From positions 11,470,001 through 11,534,000 of the forward strand of contig CAVNZM010000006.1 in NCBI GenBank assembly GCA_963693365.1: a stretch of DNA of 64,000 bases. The letters run 5' to 3'. Origin of the DNA: Amoebidium appalachense (Eukaryota > Ichthyosporea). This document shows positions 63,240 to 64,000 of the stretch, in pieces (positions within the stretch are counted from its first letter, which is position 1; each line of letters opens with the position of its first letter). The notes below the pieces were generated by a model that ran no database searches, was not told the origin of the DNA, and was given only the letters and a program-made list of their open reading frames with translations. The position numbers and the translations under genes are program-made.

Positions 63240-63845
63240 GGGGTGGGGGGGGGCCACGGCCGTCCTCGGGGATAGGGGGAAGTAGCCTACGGGGGAAGAC
63301 CTACAATAGGAGCCCCGAGCCCCGGAGGGGGGGAGGGGGGGGGGGGGGGGGAGGGGCGGGGGGGAGGGGCGGGGGGAAGGGCCTCTGGCATGGCTGCGCG
63401 ATAGGTAAATATGCGCATGATATCGAAACAGTATGTTCACCGAGTCAGCTGCAATAAAACTTATTGTGAATGTACCATTGGTCGCTGGTCTGTTTTATCA
63501 TGGAATTTTTAGCCGGGTAAGATGCATTCCTGTGGTTTATCGACCTTGCCTTGTCATCCGTGACTCGAGCCTCCGCTGAAGCTTTTGGCGGTCACGTGTT
63601 TTTTAGAGTTGTTTAACATAGTGCTTGGTGCCATATTTTTGTAGACCAGGCTGCCGCACGGGCCTTTCCCACCCACTGACACCACCTGCTCTAGTGCTTC
63701 TTGGTGGCCCGCTTTTGCTGATTGTAGGACCGCTCACCTGTGTGTCCTGGCACCCACCCACCACCCAGTGGCCCCCCTCAAGTGCAGGTTTTCACACACG
63801 GTCCACGTGCCCTTGGCCCCACGTGCCCTTGGCCTCATTGTCGCC

Positions 63846-63954
63846 ATGGGCAACACGCTGACTACGCTGACGGGCTGGCGGCCCTCAGCCGTGCTGCCAC
63901 AGCCCCCCGAAGAGCTGCCCCCGGTTGCTGCTCCGCCCCCAGAGCCCAAAGATG
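63846..63954 (+). CDS. First exon of an unidentified, probably N-myristoylated protein (runs off the window)
   Basis: ATG sits in a strong start context (GTCGCCATGG) and is followed by MGNTLTTLTGWRPSAVLPQP and a proline-rich stretch. The exon ends at a good GTAGGT donor at 63955 (phase 1). Gly2 with Thr at position 6 fits the N-myristoyltransferase consensus (MGxxxS/T), which would anchor the protein to a membrane. The rest of the gene lies beyond the window, so no family can be named. Confidence 0.55.
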
Positions 63955-64000
63955 GTAGGTGCATGGGATATCAAGGCAGGAGGGCAGGCACACGGTCGCA

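Larger units (their letters stand above)
61256..63845. other. Spacer upstream of the aconitase gene
   Basis: It should hold the first aconitase exon and promoter; a TATA-like TATATTTATATTC is at about 61996-62008 on the minus strand. A G-rich block of about 115 bases (mostly one G run) lies at 62347-62465. Two tandem copies of about 41 bp (starting ACATGATTGACTGGTCACAA) lie at about 62958-63040, (GT)n at about 63205-63238 and G-rich sequence at about 63327-63376. No other gene is supported. Confidence 0.55.

Overview
This is a window of nuclear DNA from a eukaryote. The genes carry spliceosomal introns (GT-AG, with one apparent GC-AG), TATA boxes and AATAAA signals. The coding exons are GC-rich. 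The introns and spacers are full of (GT)n/(CA)n, poly-C/poly-G, (CT)n and minisatellites. Several genes are typical of animals and their unicellular relatives: an AIMP1/p43-like tRNA-binding protein, an NAA80-like actin acetyltransferase, and an EGR/WT1-type zinc-finger factor with an EH1-like co-repressor motif. Others (a plant-type GH2 endo-beta-mannosidase and a DUF6817-like/TPR protein) are better known from plants, algae and protists. I therefore favour a holozoan (early animal or unicellular relative) but cannot fix the species.

Layout. 1-566: spacer with a poly-C tract. 567-6410: a Ty3/gypsy chromovirus on the minus strand, with two 552-bp LTRs, most of gag missing and pol broken by frameshifts. 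6411-12750: C-rich and GT-rich spacer with one weak gene candidate (6585-7884). 12751-18507 (+): AIMP1-like gene, 7 exons. 20312-25251 (+): CAMK-like protein kinase with a UBA-like tail, 7 exons, all introns phase 0. 25865-30815 (-): GH2 beta-mannosidase, 3 exons. 31773-37268 (+): DUF6817-like/TPR gene, divergent from the mannosidase. 37912-40035 (-): intronless F-box-like/LRR protein. 41984-42676 (-): intronless zinc-finger factor. 44108-47703 (+): NAA80-like acetyltransferase, 5 exons. 50354-61255 (-): cytosolic aconitase/IRP1-like gene, 18 coding exons recognised. 63846 to the end (+): first exon of a probably N-myristoylated protein.

The genes are housekeeping or regulatory genes and do not form one pathway. 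The most notable signal is in the introns. (GT)n tracts tend to follow 5' splice sites and (CA)n tracts tend to end in the AG of 3' splice sites, always relative to the sense strand of the host gene. Several minisatellites begin or end at a splice junction and repeat the splice site, in two cases together with the first bases of the exon. The exon models below were made by eye from reading-frame continuity, splice phase and family resemblance. Homopolymer lengths, and so a few frames, may be assembly errors.
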